NCBI RefSeq assembly: GCF_016107555.1
Contig: NZ_JABASU010000003.1
Location: 62,001 to 126,000, forward strand
Source: Psychrobacter celer
GTDB taxonomy: Bacteria > Pseudomonadota > Gammaproteobacteria > Pseudomonadales > Moraxellaceae
DNA length: 64,000 nucleotides
Reading direction: 5' to 3'
In this document: piece after piece, positions 28,645-37,593 of the stretch
Layout: each line of letters opens with the position of its first letter
How positions within the stretch are numbered: position 1 is the first letter of the stretch
The notes under the pieces: generated by a model
Seen by the model: only the letters and a program-made list of their open reading frames with translations
What the model was told of the DNA's origin: nothing
Database searches by the model: none
Translations under genes and position numbers: made by a program

Positions 28645-29325
28645 ATGACTGAGAGTACGCATTTGCATACGCAGGAACCACCAAGTAAGCAAAACACCAA
28701 AAGTATTTTTAACTTGCCAAACAATCTGACCATTGCTCGTATCTTGATGATTCCGCTGTTTGTAGCGATTGCTTACTGGCCGCCAGCGATGGGAATTGGC
28801 ATGCCTGCCATCTCAGATAATGTCATCGCGCGGGTAGGAATGAGTGAGTTTAGCGATAGCTTATTGCGCCATTTATTATTGACGGGTGTGTTTATCTTAG
28901 CGGCGATTACCGATTGGCTAGACGGTTATCTTGCTCGTAAGCTCAATGTCACCTCAGCCTTTGGCCGCTTTTTGGACCCTGTCGCTGACAAGCTGATGGT
29001 GGCGGCAGCTTTGATTATCCTCGTGCAGTGGCACCCAAATATCATCATGGCCATCGCAGCGATTGTGATTATCTCGCGTGAAATCGCGGTATCGGCGCTA
29101 CGTGAGTGGATGGCTGAGCTGGGCAAAGGCACCAGTGTGGCGGTATCCTATGTCGGCAAGCTCAAGACCACCTTTCAGATGGTGGCGATTACCGTATTGC
29201 TGCTAAACTGGGAGTCGCTTGAAACCATCGGCTATGCGCTTATGGTGGCCGCCGTGGTTTTGACGCTATGGTCGATGATGATTTATCTAAAAGCGGCTTG
29301 GCCGTACCTCAAACAAAACGGCTGA
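28645..29325 (+). CDS. pgsA: CDP-diacylglycerol-glycerol-3-phosphate 3-phosphatidyltransferase
   Basis: Makes phosphatidylglycerophosphate from CDP-diacylglycerol and glycerol-3-phosphate, the committed step to phosphatidylglycerol and cardiolipin, in the inner membrane. The 226-residue protein has four to six membrane helices and the CDP-alcohol phosphotransferase motif DWLDGYLARKLNVTSAFGRFLDPVADK (D-G-x2-A-R...G...D...D, about 90-116). The first helix is preceded by NLPNNLTIARIL as in PgsA. I chose the second ATG, because the upstream frame adds 16 residues ahead of a polar N-terminus. Its ribosome binding site is weak. Confidence 0.93.
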   Translation: MTESTHLHTQEPPSKQNTKSIFNLPNNLTIARILMIPLFVAIAYWPPAMGIGMPAISDNVIARVGMSEFSDSLLRHLLLTGVFILAAITDWLDGYLARKLNVTSAFGRFLDPVADKLMVAAALIILVQWHPNIIMAIAAIVIISREIAVSALREWMAELGKGTSVAVSYVGKLKTTFQMVAITVLLLNWESLETIGYALMVAAVVLTLWSMMIYLKAAWPYLKQNG

Positions 29326-29419
29326 TATTCAAATCTGTCTATAAAGGCATCTATCGATTAAAGACCCTAGTTTTTAATACTCGATATGGGCACCTAATAT
29401 TTAACACCTAATTCCCAGC

Positions 29420-29455
29420 AAAAAACGCCAGTCGCATCAGCCACTGGCGTTTTTT
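29420..29455. terminator. bidirectional terminator after pgsA
   Basis: AAAAAACGCCAGT pairs with ACTGGCGTTTTTT around a 10-base loop. It also serves the convergent downstream gene. Confidence 0.85.
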
Positions 29456-29518
29456 GCTATGGTTATCGCTTATATTTATACTTCTTGTTATGTAATACTT
29501 CTTATAGCGCGATTGACT

Positions 29519-30013
29519 CTATAGCGTTACGGAGTTGTTTTCCCCCAGATTAGTCGCTTTTTTGCCATCCATGACCGCAGCGGTGGTCATCTTAAACATA
29601 TTGACCACTGAGCTACCACTGAGCCAATATTCAGCGCCATGTGGCACGACTTTGATGAGCTGGACATTTGGGTCTTCTTTGCCTTGCTCGTAGAACGCAT
29701 TATAAATCGGCGACCATAGCTCATCGAGCTTTTCTTGGTCTTCAACCAGTTCGGCTTTACCATTGATCGAGACGTAATTTTTGGCGTCTTGGCTGACATA
29801 AGCCAAGTTTACTTGTGGGTTTCTTTCGATGTCTTTGACGGTTTCGGTGGTTTTATCACCGATAAACCAAATCTCTTTGGCGCCGATACTGGTTTCGCTG
29901 GTGGTCATCGGGCAGGCGTGCAGGTGGTCTTCATGCGTACGGGTGGTCATCATGGCAAATTTAACGTCTTTTACCAATTCTTGCACTTTATCGATATGGT
30001 CTTGTCTACTCAT
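29519..30013 (-). CDS. pyridoxamine 5'-phosphate oxidase-like flavin-binding protein (general stress protein 26 type)
   Basis: A 164-residue split-barrel protein. The pattern FAMMTTRTHEDHLHACPMTT (about 19-38), EIWFIGDKTTETVKDIERNPQVNLAY (about 47-72) and YVSINGKAEL (about 80) is typical of the general stress 26 family, which binds FMN or FAD and is induced by stress in some bacteria. The enzymatic role is unknown. The start has an AAGGAAA site and the gene ends at the terminator shared with pgsA. Confidence 0.85.
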   Translation of the reverse strand: MSRQDHIDKVQELVKDVKFAMMTTRTHEDHLHACPMTTSETSIGAKEIWFIGDKTTETVKDIERNPQVNLAYVSQDAKNYVSINGKAELVEDQEKLDELWSPIYNAFYEQGKEDPNVQLIKVVPHGAEYWLSGSSVVNMFKMTTAAVMDGKKATNLGENNSVTL

Positions 30014-30331
30014 AGGGATTTCCTTTTCTTTATAGTTTGTTAGGGTTATAGATTGTTGATATTTGATAGTGTGTTATTTGATGGTGACGTCGATTGGCTT
30101 TGAGCAGAGACTTTGAATAAAAATATAAAAAACCTCCGCTATCCCGCAACTGCCATCTAGCATAACGACTACTGGCAAAGCATTTATATAGGCTGCCAGT
30201 AATGCGATGTGACGGTTTGTAAGGACTATAAGTATTAGGTAAAAATTGTGACGGCATCCATCAAAGCTTGCTGCTTTGCAAATCCTCAATGCTAAGCAGA
30301 TAAGCCAAGTAAGACTATATGAGTAAGGCTA

Positions 30332-30481
30332 TATAGTTAGCTGAATGTAAAACTGTTATGGATTTAAACGCGCTACTGGTATAAATTTTACTTGCGTGCT
30401 GCGTTCCCAGAGGCTGCGCAACCTACGTTTAAAAATAGCATCCCAGTAGCGCTATGACATTTTTAGAGTGTATCGACTTAT
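30332..30481 (+). repeat. MITE-like family B, full copy (about 150 bp)
   Basis: The left end TATAGTTAGCTGAATGTAAA and right end ...TTTAGAGTGTATCGACTTAT are imperfect inverted repeats shared with the copies at 42769 and 56502. Inside lies a second perfect inverted pair GCGCTACTGG (30370) and CCAGTAGCGC (30443), and a core with GCGTGCTGCG. It is noncoding. The rest of 30014-30631 holds no supported gene. Confidence 0.65.
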
Positions 30482-30631
30482 GCATACAGCACCAGTGAGC
30501 GACAATGCGCCATGTGGCTCTAACGGGCAAAAGGGCAGCCATTAGCACAGTAGATTGCTGCTGCATCAAGTAAAGAAAGCTGTCACTTTGGCAATTTATC
30601 GTGGTTTTGGCCTGCTTATTATGGGGCTTCT

Positions 30632-30640
30632 TGTTATAAT
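30632..30640 (+). promoter_or_regulatory. candidate purL promoter (extended -10)
   Basis: TGTTATAAT forms an extended -10. The start would be near 30647, inside the longest open frame, which rules out initiation at 30555 and supports the ATG at 30696. No good -35 or PurR-like palindrome is seen. Confidence 0.5.
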
Positions 30641-30695
30641 ACGCAGACCATTTACTTTGCATGGCAGAGATGCCTTTCTTACGGATTATGCCTTT

Positions 30696-33600
30696 ATGAT
30701 GACCATCGCCGGACAACCGTTTCTTACCGATTTTCAGACGCAGCAACTCATCAGTCAGTTTCAGCAAAAGACCGAACTAAATGTCAGCCAGATCCATACT
30801 CAGCAAGTATATGTGCTATCACGAAAGCTTGTTGATGAAGAGGCGCAAAAAGCGCGGGACTTGCTGGGCGTCACAGCGGGCACTGAGCTTGTTGCTCCAG
30901 AGGACAATCAGATACAAGTGATCGTCGGGCCGCGTTTTGGGACGATCTCGCCATGGGCAAGTAAAGCGACCGATATTTTTAATAACTGCGACATCGCGCT
31001 CAATCGCGCTGAGCGTGTCGTGGTATATACCCTCACCGTTGCAGGCGGCACTACGGGCACTGATGGCAAGCTGCCTGCTGCCGCTGAGCAGTTGTTATTT
31101 GACCGTATGACCCAGAGCTTGGTTTATGACTTAAACGACGTGAGCAAGTTGTTTGATGACGAACCACCAGCGGCGCTCAACCGTATCGATGTGATGGGTG
31201 AAGGACGCAGTGCGCTTGAGTCGGCCAATACAGAGTTTGGTTTTGCGCTATCGAGCGAAGACATCGACTATTTGATGAATGCCTATGTCAATGAGCTGCA
31301 GCGTAATCCGACCGACGTTGAACTGATGATGTTTGCGCAGGCCAACTCTGAGCATTGCCGTCACAAGATATTCAACGCTGAGTGGACAATCGATGGCGAA
31401 GTGCAGCCAAAGTCACTGTTTCAGATGATCAAAAACACCTATCAATCAAACCCGCAAGGCATCTTGTCTGCTTATAAGGACAACGCGGCGGTGATGGCAG
31501 GGGCAGAGGGGCTGCGTTATTATCCTATTCCAACCGACGCGATGGATGCCAACTCAATCCATCCGTATGCCTTCCATCAAGAGGCCATCGATATCTTAAT
31601 GAAAGTCGAAACCCATAACCACCCAACCGCGATTGCTCCTTATGCTGGCGCGGCAACGGGCGCAGGCGGTGAGATTCGTGATGAAGGCGCAACGGGCCGC
31701 GGCGGTAAGCCAAAAGCCGGTCTAACAGGCTTTCATGTGTCACATTTGCATATTCCTGAGATGCCTGAGAAGTGGGAGCAGTCTGGTCAGTTAAGCACGA
31801 AAGACTACGGTACGCCAGATCGTATGGCGACTAGCCTTGAGATTATGACCGAAGCGCCATTAGGCTCGGCCAATTTCTCAAACGAGTTTGGTCGCCCTAA
31901 CCTATGCGGCTACTTCCGCAGTTTTCAGCTTGATACCTCAGCGGCAAAAGACGGCAGTGAGATGCGCGGCTATCATAAGCCCATCATGCTGGCGGGCGGT
32001 TATGGCAATATCAAACGCAACCTTATTGAAAAAAACGCCATTCGCGAAGGGGATTTGCTTATCGTCCTTGGTGGCCCGGCGATGCAAATCGGTTTGGGCG
32101 GTGGCGCGGCATCGTCAGTCGATAGCGGTGAGTTGGATGAAGGTTTAGACTTTGCTTCGGTGCAGCGTGATAACGCCGAGATGGAGCGCCGTTGTCAAGA
32201 AGTTATCGATCGCTGCTGGGCCTTAGCGGGTAACGATATTGACGCTAGTAATGCCAGTAAAGACGGCAACCCAATCGTCTCTATCCATGATGTTGGTGCA
32301 GGCGGCCTGTCAAACGCCATGCCAGAGCTGGTCGATGACCATGACATGGGCGCGCATTTAAACCTACGTAAAATCCCGTCGCTAGAAGCGGGCATGTCGC
32401 CAATGGCGATTTGGTCAAACGAAGCACAAGAGCGTTATGTCCTCGCGATTCGCCCAGAGAGCAGAGCGCAATTCGATGCGATCTGTGCTCGTGAGCGCTG
32501 CCCGTATGCCATCTTGGGGGAAGCCACAGAAGTACGTCAACTTGTCGTTAATGACGAATTACTGCCTGAGCAGCCAGTCGATATGCCGATGCAGGTATTG
32601 CTCGGTGGTACGCCAAAGATGCAGCGCAGCTTTGAGCGTCAAGAGACTGAGTTGCCTGCGCTGGACTTGGCTGATATCAATCTAACCGAATCCATCAAAG
32701 ACGTGCTACGTCATCCAACTGTCGCGAGCAAGTCTTTCCTTATCAGCATTGGTGACCGCTCGATCACTGGTATGGTGGTACGTGATCAGTATGTGGGCCG
32801 CTATCAAGTGCCCGTCGCTGACTGTGCGGTGACAGCATCAGGTCTGGTGGCGCTAGATGGTCAGCTGATGACTGGTGAGGCGATGAGTGTCGGCGAGCGT
32901 ACGCCTGTCGCCCTTATCAATCCAAAAGCCTCGGCGCGTCTGGCGGTTGGTGAAGCCATTACCAATATCGCCGGTGCCCGTATCGCTCAGCTATCCGATA
33001 TCACCATGTCGGCGAACTGGATGGCGGCATGTGGCGACGACGCGGAAGACGCGGCATTGTTTGACGCCGTCCACGCAGTCGGCGAAGAGCTATGCCCAGC
33101 ACTGGGTATTGCGATTCCAGTCGGTAAAGATTCGCTATCGATGCGTGCCAACTGGACGGATAACGATGAAGGTGAAAACCAAGACAAATCAGTGGTCTCG
33201 CCTATGAGTTTGGTCGTGACGGCCTTTGCACCGGTCGCTGACGTGGCAAAAACCCTCACCCCTGAGCTGATCAACGGCGATAGTGCGTTTTACCGTATTG
33301 ACTTATCTAAAGGTAAGCTGCGTCTTGGCGGCTCAATCCTCGCGCAAACGGCAAGCCAATTGGGCAACGAATGTCCTGACCTTGAAAAGCCAAGCGACTT
33401 GATCGACTTCTTTAACTTTATCCAAGCGGGTAACGCGCAAGGCGTTATCAGCGCCTATCATGATATCGGTGATGGGGGTTTGCTGGCGACGATTGCAGAG
33501 ATGCAGTTCACCAGCCGTCAAGGTATCAAGCTGTCATTGGCTGATGACAATCTACTCGGTCAGCTGTTCAGTGAAGAGCTGGGCGCGGTCATTCAAGTAT

Positions 33601-34703
33601 TACCAGAAAACGTCGCTGATCTCATGCAATTAGCAGAAGAATTTAACGTCAGCGATATGCTTAGCCTCGTCGGTCAAAGCACTGAAGAAGACAGCCTTAT
33701 CATTCAAACCCCTGCTCTTATGGGTGACGATACCCTACGCTTTAGCCGTTCTGAGCTGCAGCAAGAGTGGAGCCAAGTTAGCTACCAAATCGCGCGCCGC
33801 CGTGACAACCCAGCGTGCGTGCAGCAAGAGTATGACTTGATCGCTGATGCCAGCCATCAAGGTCTGATCGCAGCGCCAAACTTTGATCTGAACCAAAAAG
33901 TTGAAGAGCCATATTTAGCTAGCCGTGAAAGCAAACCAAGAGTCGCTATCCTACGCGAGCAAGGGGTCAATGGTCAGACCGAGATGGCAGCTGGCTTTAC
34001 CCAAGCGGGCTTTGAAGCGGTCGACGTGCACATGAGCGACTTGCTAGAAGGCCGTATCAATCTACGTGACTTCGACGGCTTAGTCGCTTGTGGCGGCTTT
34101 AGTTATGGTGACGTACTCGGCGCAGGCTCAGGCTGGGCGAACTCTATATTGTTTCATGACGAGCTGCGTATGCAGTTCGTGCGCTTTTTTGCCCGTCCGG
34201 ATACCTTTAGCTTAGGTGTCTGTAACGGTTGTCAGATGATGGCGCAATTGAAAGATTTGATCCCAGGCGCAGAAAACTTCCCACGCTTTATCGCTAATAA
34301 ATCAGCGCGATTTGAAGCGCGTACGGTCAACGTCAAAGTCGAGCGTACCAAGTCCATCCTGTTCAAAGGCATGCAAGACAGCATCTTGCCAATCGCTGTG
34401 GCGCATGGTGAAGGCTACGCCACCCTGGATAACACCGAGATCGACGGTATGGCGAAACATGGTCAGCTCGCCATGCGTTATGTCGATAGTCAAGGTCATC
34501 CAACCGAGACGTATCCGCTCAATCCAAACGGCTCGCTCGGCGGGGTCACCGGGCTATGTAGCACTGACGGCCGCGTCACCATCATGATGCCGCACCCTGA
34601 GCGTAATCTAAAAGCCTATAACCACAGCTGGAAACCAGAAGCGTGGGATGAGGACGGCGCGTGGATGCGTATGTTCCGTAACGCCCGTGCTTGGTTGCGT
34701 TAA
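30696..34703 (+). CDS. purL: phosphoribosylformylglycinamidine synthase, single-chain
   Basis: Fourth step of purine synthesis: FGAR plus glutamine and ATP give FGAM. The single chain of about 1335 residues has, in order, an N-terminal PurS-like domain, a linker with ANSEHCRHKIFNAEW, two AIRS-like ATPase halves (KVETHNHPTAIAPYAGAATGAGGEIRDEGATG; later GDRSITGMVVRDQYVG and PVGKDSLSM) and a C-terminal glutaminase domain. That last domain has CGGFSYGDVLGAG, the nucleophile cysteine in LGVCNGCQMM (about 1175) and MMPHPERN near the end. There are two adjacent ATGs (30696 and 30699); the first is listed and the ribosome site is weak. The longer frame to 30555 overlaps the promoter and is rejected. 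Confidence 0.97.
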   Translation: MMTIAGQPFLTDFQTQQLISQFQQKTELNVSQIHTQQVYVLSRKLVDEEAQKARDLLGVTAGTELVAPEDNQIQVIVGPRFGTISPWASKATDIFNNCDIALNRAERVVVYTLTVAGGTTGTDGKLPAAAEQLLFDRMTQSLVYDLNDVSKLFDDEPPAALNRIDVMGEGRSALESANTEFGFALSSEDIDYLMNAYVNELQRNPTDVELMMFAQANSEHCRHKIFNAEWTIDGEVQPKSLFQMIKNTYQSNPQGILSAYKDNAAVMAGAEGLRYYPIPTDAMDANSIHPYAFHQEAIDILMKVETHNHPTAIAPYAGAATGAGGEIRDEGATGRGGKPKAGLTGFHVSHLHIPEMPEKWEQSGQLSTKDYGTPDRMATSLEIMTEAPLGSANFSNEFGRPNLCGYFRSFQLDTSAAKDGSEMRGYHKPIMLAGGYGNIKRNLIEKNAIREGDLLIVLGGPAMQIGLGGGAASSVDSGELDEGLDFASVQRDNAEMERRCQEVIDRCWALAGNDIDASNASKDGNPIVSIHDVGAGGLSNAMPELVDDHDMGAHLNLRKIPSLEAGMSPMAIWSNEAQERYVLAIRPESRAQFDAICARERCPYAILGEATEVRQLVVNDELLPEQPVDMPMQVLLGGTPKMQRSFERQETELPALDLADINLTESIKDVLRHPTVASKSFLISIGDRSITGMVVRDQYVGRYQVPVADCAVTASGLVALDGQLMTGEAMSVGERTPVALINPKASARLAVGEAITNIAGARIAQLSDITMSANWMAACGDDAEDAALFDAVHAVGEELCPALGIAIPVGKDSLSMRANWTDNDEGENQDKSVVSPMSLVVTAFAPVADVAKTLTPELINGDSAFYRIDLSKGKLRLGGSILAQTASQLGNECPDLEKPSDLIDFFNFIQAGNAQGVISAYHDIGDGGLLATIAEMQFTSRQGIKLSLADDNLLGQLFSEELGAVIQVLPENVADLMQLAEEFNVSDMLSLVGQSTEEDSLIIQTPALMGDDTLRFSRSELQQEWSQVSYQIARRRDNPACVQQEYDLIADASHQGLIAAPNFDLNQKVEEPYLASRESKPRVAILREQGVNGQTEMAAGFTQAGFEAVDVHMSDLLEGRINLRDFDGLVACGGFSYGDVLGAGSGWANSILFHDELRMQFVRFFARPDTFSLGVCNGCQMMAQLKDLIPGAENFPRFIANKSARFEARTVNVKVERTKSILFKGMQDSILPIAVAHGEGYATLDNTEIDGMAKHGQLAMRYVDSQGHPTETYPLNPNGSLGGVTGLCSTDGRVTIMMPHPERNLKAYNHSWKPEAWDEDGAWMRMFRNARAWLR

Positions 34704-34741
34704 GATAGTTTGAGTTAGTTTAGAATATTGTTTGAGGTAAT

Positions 34742-34773
34742 AAAAAAAGGTGGGCGTAATGCTCACCTTTTTT
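34742..34773. terminator. bidirectional terminator after purL
   Basis: AAAAAAGGTGGGC pairs with GCTCACCTTTTTT around a short loop, with one mismatch. It is shared with the convergent small gene. Confidence 0.75.
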
Positions 34774-34839
34774 GTGTTTGGGTTTATGATTTGGTTCTAT
34801 ATGAGAGAAAAATTACCGTATAGAAGGTTTTTCGATCGA

Positions 34840-35049
34840 TTACTCATCCTCTGAATGTTCATTAATATTCTTCCGAGCCTCAGCAATCAACTCATGAATT
34901 CTAGCGCTTTCTCTTAGCACGCAAGCCTCATAAGCCGACAGCTGCTCAGGCTCTTGTTCTTTTTGCTTTTCTTGCTCCTGCTCTTGTTTGGCTTTTTCTT
35001 CAAGATATTTTTGCAGCTCGTCTTGCTCCTGTTTTTGAGCATTATTCAT
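34840..35049 (-). CDS. small charged coiled-coil protein
   Basis: A 69-residue protein, strongly Gln/Glu/Lys-rich (residues 5-40), with a heptad-like helical pattern and no signal or membrane segment. AGGAGA lies nine bases before the ATG, which supports translation. It starts 28 bases after the stop of the amidase gene and is co-oriented, so the two are likely cotranscribed. The function is unknown. Confidence 0.7.
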   Translation of the reverse strand: MNNAQKQEQDELQKYLEEKAKQEQEQEKQKEQEPEQLSAYEACVLRESARIHELIAEARKNINEHSEDE

Positions 35050-35077
35050 GGTTTATGTCTCCTGATGTGTTGCACCC

Positions 35078-35953
35078 TTAATAAAAATCATCCCGACCAG
35101 CATACTTCTTATTGAGCGCTTGCAATATCGCGTAGGTTTCTCTATCCATATTCCCTGTTGGCTGCTCGGGGCGAAAATGTAGCTGAAAGGCGTAGATGAC
35201 ATCTCGGCTGGCTTTGTCCCACGCGTCTGTGTCATTGATTTGATAACCGTAATCACGAAACGCTTGCTTAATCTCGGGTATCGTCGCTGCGGCAAAGGCG
35301 CCTGGATGCATAAAGAACTGCTTATCAAATTCATCATACCAAGCGCCGATACCATACTCATTGTACAGTCGCTGCCAAGGGAACTTGGCACCGGGGTCGA
35401 TTTTACGTGATGGCGCTATATCAGCATGGCCGACGATGTTTTTCGGCGGGATGTCATAGCGCTTGGCGATATCTTGCACCAGCTCGGCGACTTTTTTAAT
35501 CTGTAATTCATCAAATGCGACATAGTGCTCGTACGGATGATAGTCGAGCGCGCCATTGTTTAGAGCGTTGCGATATTCAGGTTTGATACCTGCATTTACA
35601 ATCTCGATGCCGATGGAGGTATCGTTAAGTATCGTCCTACCGGCAAACCCGCTGTCGCCTGCATGCCAAGCGCGCTCGCTCTCATCTACCAAGCTATAAA
35701 TCTTATCATCGTGTCTATCCAAAATCAGATAGTGGGCGCTGACTTGACCGGTGGTCAGGGTTTTTATCGAGCGTTCATTGTCTGAGACGGTGTAGTGCAG
35801 GACGATGGTTTTGATGCGCTGGCTTTTGCCAGTCGATTGATAAGTGTCGCTATCGACGCTATAGCTTTTGGTGGTGGCGACTGGTGAAGTGGTCGTGACG
35901 CAGCCAACCAAAGGTAGGGCTAAGCCAAGTGCTAAGAAGATGTCTTTTACCAT
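35078..35953 (-). CDS. amiD: N-acetylmuramoyl-L-alanine amidase, AmiD-like lipoprotein
   Basis: Cleaves the bond between muramic acid and the stem peptide in peptidoglycan or its anhydro fragments. It has a signal with lipobox LVGC, then an Amidase_2 domain (about 45-195). Zinc ligands are seen as IVLHYTV (His near 53) and NIVGHADIAPSRKIDPG (His near 165 and Asp near 175), with WHAGDSGFAGR (about 103-113) as in AmpD/AmiD. A C-terminal peptidoglycan-binding-like domain (about 225-285) follows. The lipobox and second domain separate it from cytoplasmic AmpD. The length of 291 is close to E. coli AmiD (276). Confidence 0.87.
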   Translation of the reverse strand: MVKDIFLALGLALPLVGCVTTTSPVATTKSYSVDSDTYQSTGKSQRIKTIVLHYTVSDNERSIKTLTTGQVSAHYLILDRHDDKIYSLVDESERAWHAGDSGFAGRTILNDTSIGIEIVNAGIKPEYRNALNNGALDYHPYEHYVAFDELQIKKVAELVQDIAKRYDIPPKNIVGHADIAPSRKIDPGAKFPWQRLYNEYGIGAWYDEFDKQFFMHPGAFAAATIPEIKQAFRDYGYQINDTDAWDKASRDVIYAFQLHFRPEQPTGNMDRETYAILQALNKKYAGRDDFY

Positions 35954-36051
35954 GAAATGCTCTGTTTAGATAAAGGGTATATGTCGCTGTCCACTTATAT
36001 TTTAACCACCTATTATTATCAGATGATGTCTAAAGATTTTGCTGATTGTAT

Positions 36052-36807
36052 TCAGCCCCTTTTGACCTTCTTCGCCAATACCTTTTTCCAACTCTCTTCC
36101 AAGCACTCAATCGCCAACCACGGCTCAATCACCTTGGCATCAAACTTTTCTTTTGAATTGGACAACTGCCATAGCGTCTGGAGCGTCGCAAAGGGATAAG
36201 GACGCTCGACCAGATAGACAGGCAAACCTGCATCGACCATCCCATCGCGCACCACCTGAAAGTACCAGCCAGCGATGCCTTGTTTGCTTACCCATGCCGC
36301 GATATTGGGCACTTTGGTAAACTGGCCGATTTGGTCGTTTATTTTGTAGCAAGGCCGGCGCGGCTGGACGATACGCAGCTGGAGGCTGGCAGCATTTTCT
36401 ATTTCACCATACTGAAAAACATCACCGATACAGACGCTAGACTCTTCCATCTCAGGCAGGTCATTTACTGCTTCAGTGATGAGGTTTTCGCCGAGTGTGC
36501 CGACCCGTACGTTAAGATCAAACGCTGCATTGATCTTGGTATAAGTGGTGCGCGGTAGCTGGTGCACCGCTTTTAGCGGGCCGCCATGATGCTTACGATC
36601 GGCTTGTTCGTCTGTGGTCAAGCCCATAAAGTCAACGGCGACAGGGGCGCTAATCGGTGCTTTGTCAATCGCGCTCATGGCTTCGCGGGCGAATGGCATG
36701 GCTTTTCCTGCGCGCACCTCTATCAAGGTCGCGATATGCAGCGGTAACGGGTGATTAAAATCTGTATGAGCGTTTGGGGTAGCGGTGTTGGCAATGGCAG
36801 TACTCAT
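36052..36807 (-). CDS. MOSC domain protein, YiiM-like
   Basis: A 251-residue MOSC protein with ADRKHHGGPLKAVHQLP (about 70-86), VGTLGENLITE (about 102-112) and the conserved molybdenum-cofactor cysteine region RIVQPRRPCYKIN (about 145-157). A C-terminal three-helix tail follows. YiiM uses molybdenum cofactor to reduce N-hydroxylated bases such as 6-hydroxylaminopurine, so detoxification of base analogues is a reasonable inference. Confidence 0.85.
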   Translation of the reverse strand: MSTAIANTATPNAHTDFNHPLPLHIATLIEVRAGKAMPFAREAMSAIDKAPISAPVAVDFMGLTTDEQADRKHHGGPLKAVHQLPRTTYTKINAAFDLNVRVGTLGENLITEAVNDLPEMEESSVCIGDVFQYGEIENAASLQLRIVQPRRPCYKINDQIGQFTKVPNIAAWVSKQGIAGWYFQVVRDGMVDAGLPVYLVERPYPFATLQTLWQLSNSKEKFDAKVIEPWLAIECLEESWKKVLAKKVKRG

Positions 36808-36908
36808 GGCGTGTCCTAGCGGATGATTATCTGGAGATAAAATGGTTTTATCATGACATTATAGTAGCGCAAACGCGGCACAGTTGCAGTCTTGTTGATC
36901 AAAATCCA

Positions 36909-36942
36909 AAAAAAAGACCAGACGGGTTCGCTGATCTTTTTT
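36909..36942. terminator. terminator downstream of rsfS
   Basis: AAAAAGACCAG pairs with CTGATCTTTTTT (one mismatch) around a 9-base loop, with T or A runs on both sides. Confidence 0.65.
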
Positions 36943-36990
36943 GTATCACCTGTATATGCGTCTGTAGAAAAGACAGCTGGTGGCCGTAGA

Positions 36991-37392
36991 TTAATTGCGG
37001 CGACCGGCTTTCTTTTCGCGCGGGGTAGCGACCAGCTCAGCTAGGCTCTCAGGCGATGACCACAGACCCTCTAGGTCATAAAACTCGCGGGCTTGCGGGG
37101 TCATCATATGCACAACGACAGCCCCTAAGTCGATCAAGGTCCAATCCGAGTCGTTACCGCCTTCACGGCCAAGTGGCATAAAGCCTGCTTGCTTGACTTC
37201 GGCTCCGACGCTGTCAGCCATCGCGCGGACATGGCGCTTTGAGGTACCGTTTGCGATGACGATACGCTCCATGACATCGGTTAGGCTCTCTACATTCATC
37301 ACGGTGATGTTTTTTGCCTTCATGTCATCGAGGGTGCTTTCTACAACGGCTAAGCATTCTTTTAAACGGTCGTCAGTCATGGTATTGGTCAT
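36991..37392 (-). CDS. rsfS: ribosomal silencing factor RsfS
   Basis: Binds L14 on the 50S subunit and blocks subunit joining when nutrients are low. The 133-residue protein has the family pattern DDMKAKNITVMNVESLTDVMERIVIANGTSKRHV (about 22-55) and DWTLIDLGAVVVHMMTPQAREFYDLEGLW (about 83-111). It lies downstream of nadD on the same strand, with about 200 bases between them; the nadD-rsfS order is common in bacteria. Confidence 0.95.
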   Translation of the reverse strand: MTNTMTDDRLKECLAVVESTLDDMKAKNITVMNVESLTDVMERIVIANGTSKRHVRAMADSVGAEVKQAGFMPLGREGGNDSDWTLIDLGAVVVHMMTPQAREFYDLEGLWSSPESLAELVATPREKKAGRRN

Positions 37393-37593
37393 AAATTTTC
37401 ATCTCTTAAATCGTAAATATATAAAGTAAAATGTTAAAGCATCCGTCTGCCTAGGACGACATTGTTAAAGTGACCATTATGTCAAAGTGGCTATTAAGCA
37501 AGTAGTCCAACCATTAGCCAGAACATCAGTCAGTGTATCAGCGGTCAAGTCCTAGAGGGGCGAGCATGGCGAAATAACAAAGATAAGGCGATT

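Noticed and set aside
30030-30289. Two overlapping minus-strand frames of 71-75 residues upstream of the stress protein gene.
   Set aside because: Neither has a ribosome site or recognisable protein features; they are probably chance open frames in noncoding DNA.
30429-30767. A 112-residue minus-strand frame antisense to the start of purL.
   Set aside because: It overlaps the purL promoter and start, spans part of a family B repeat and has no protein-like features.
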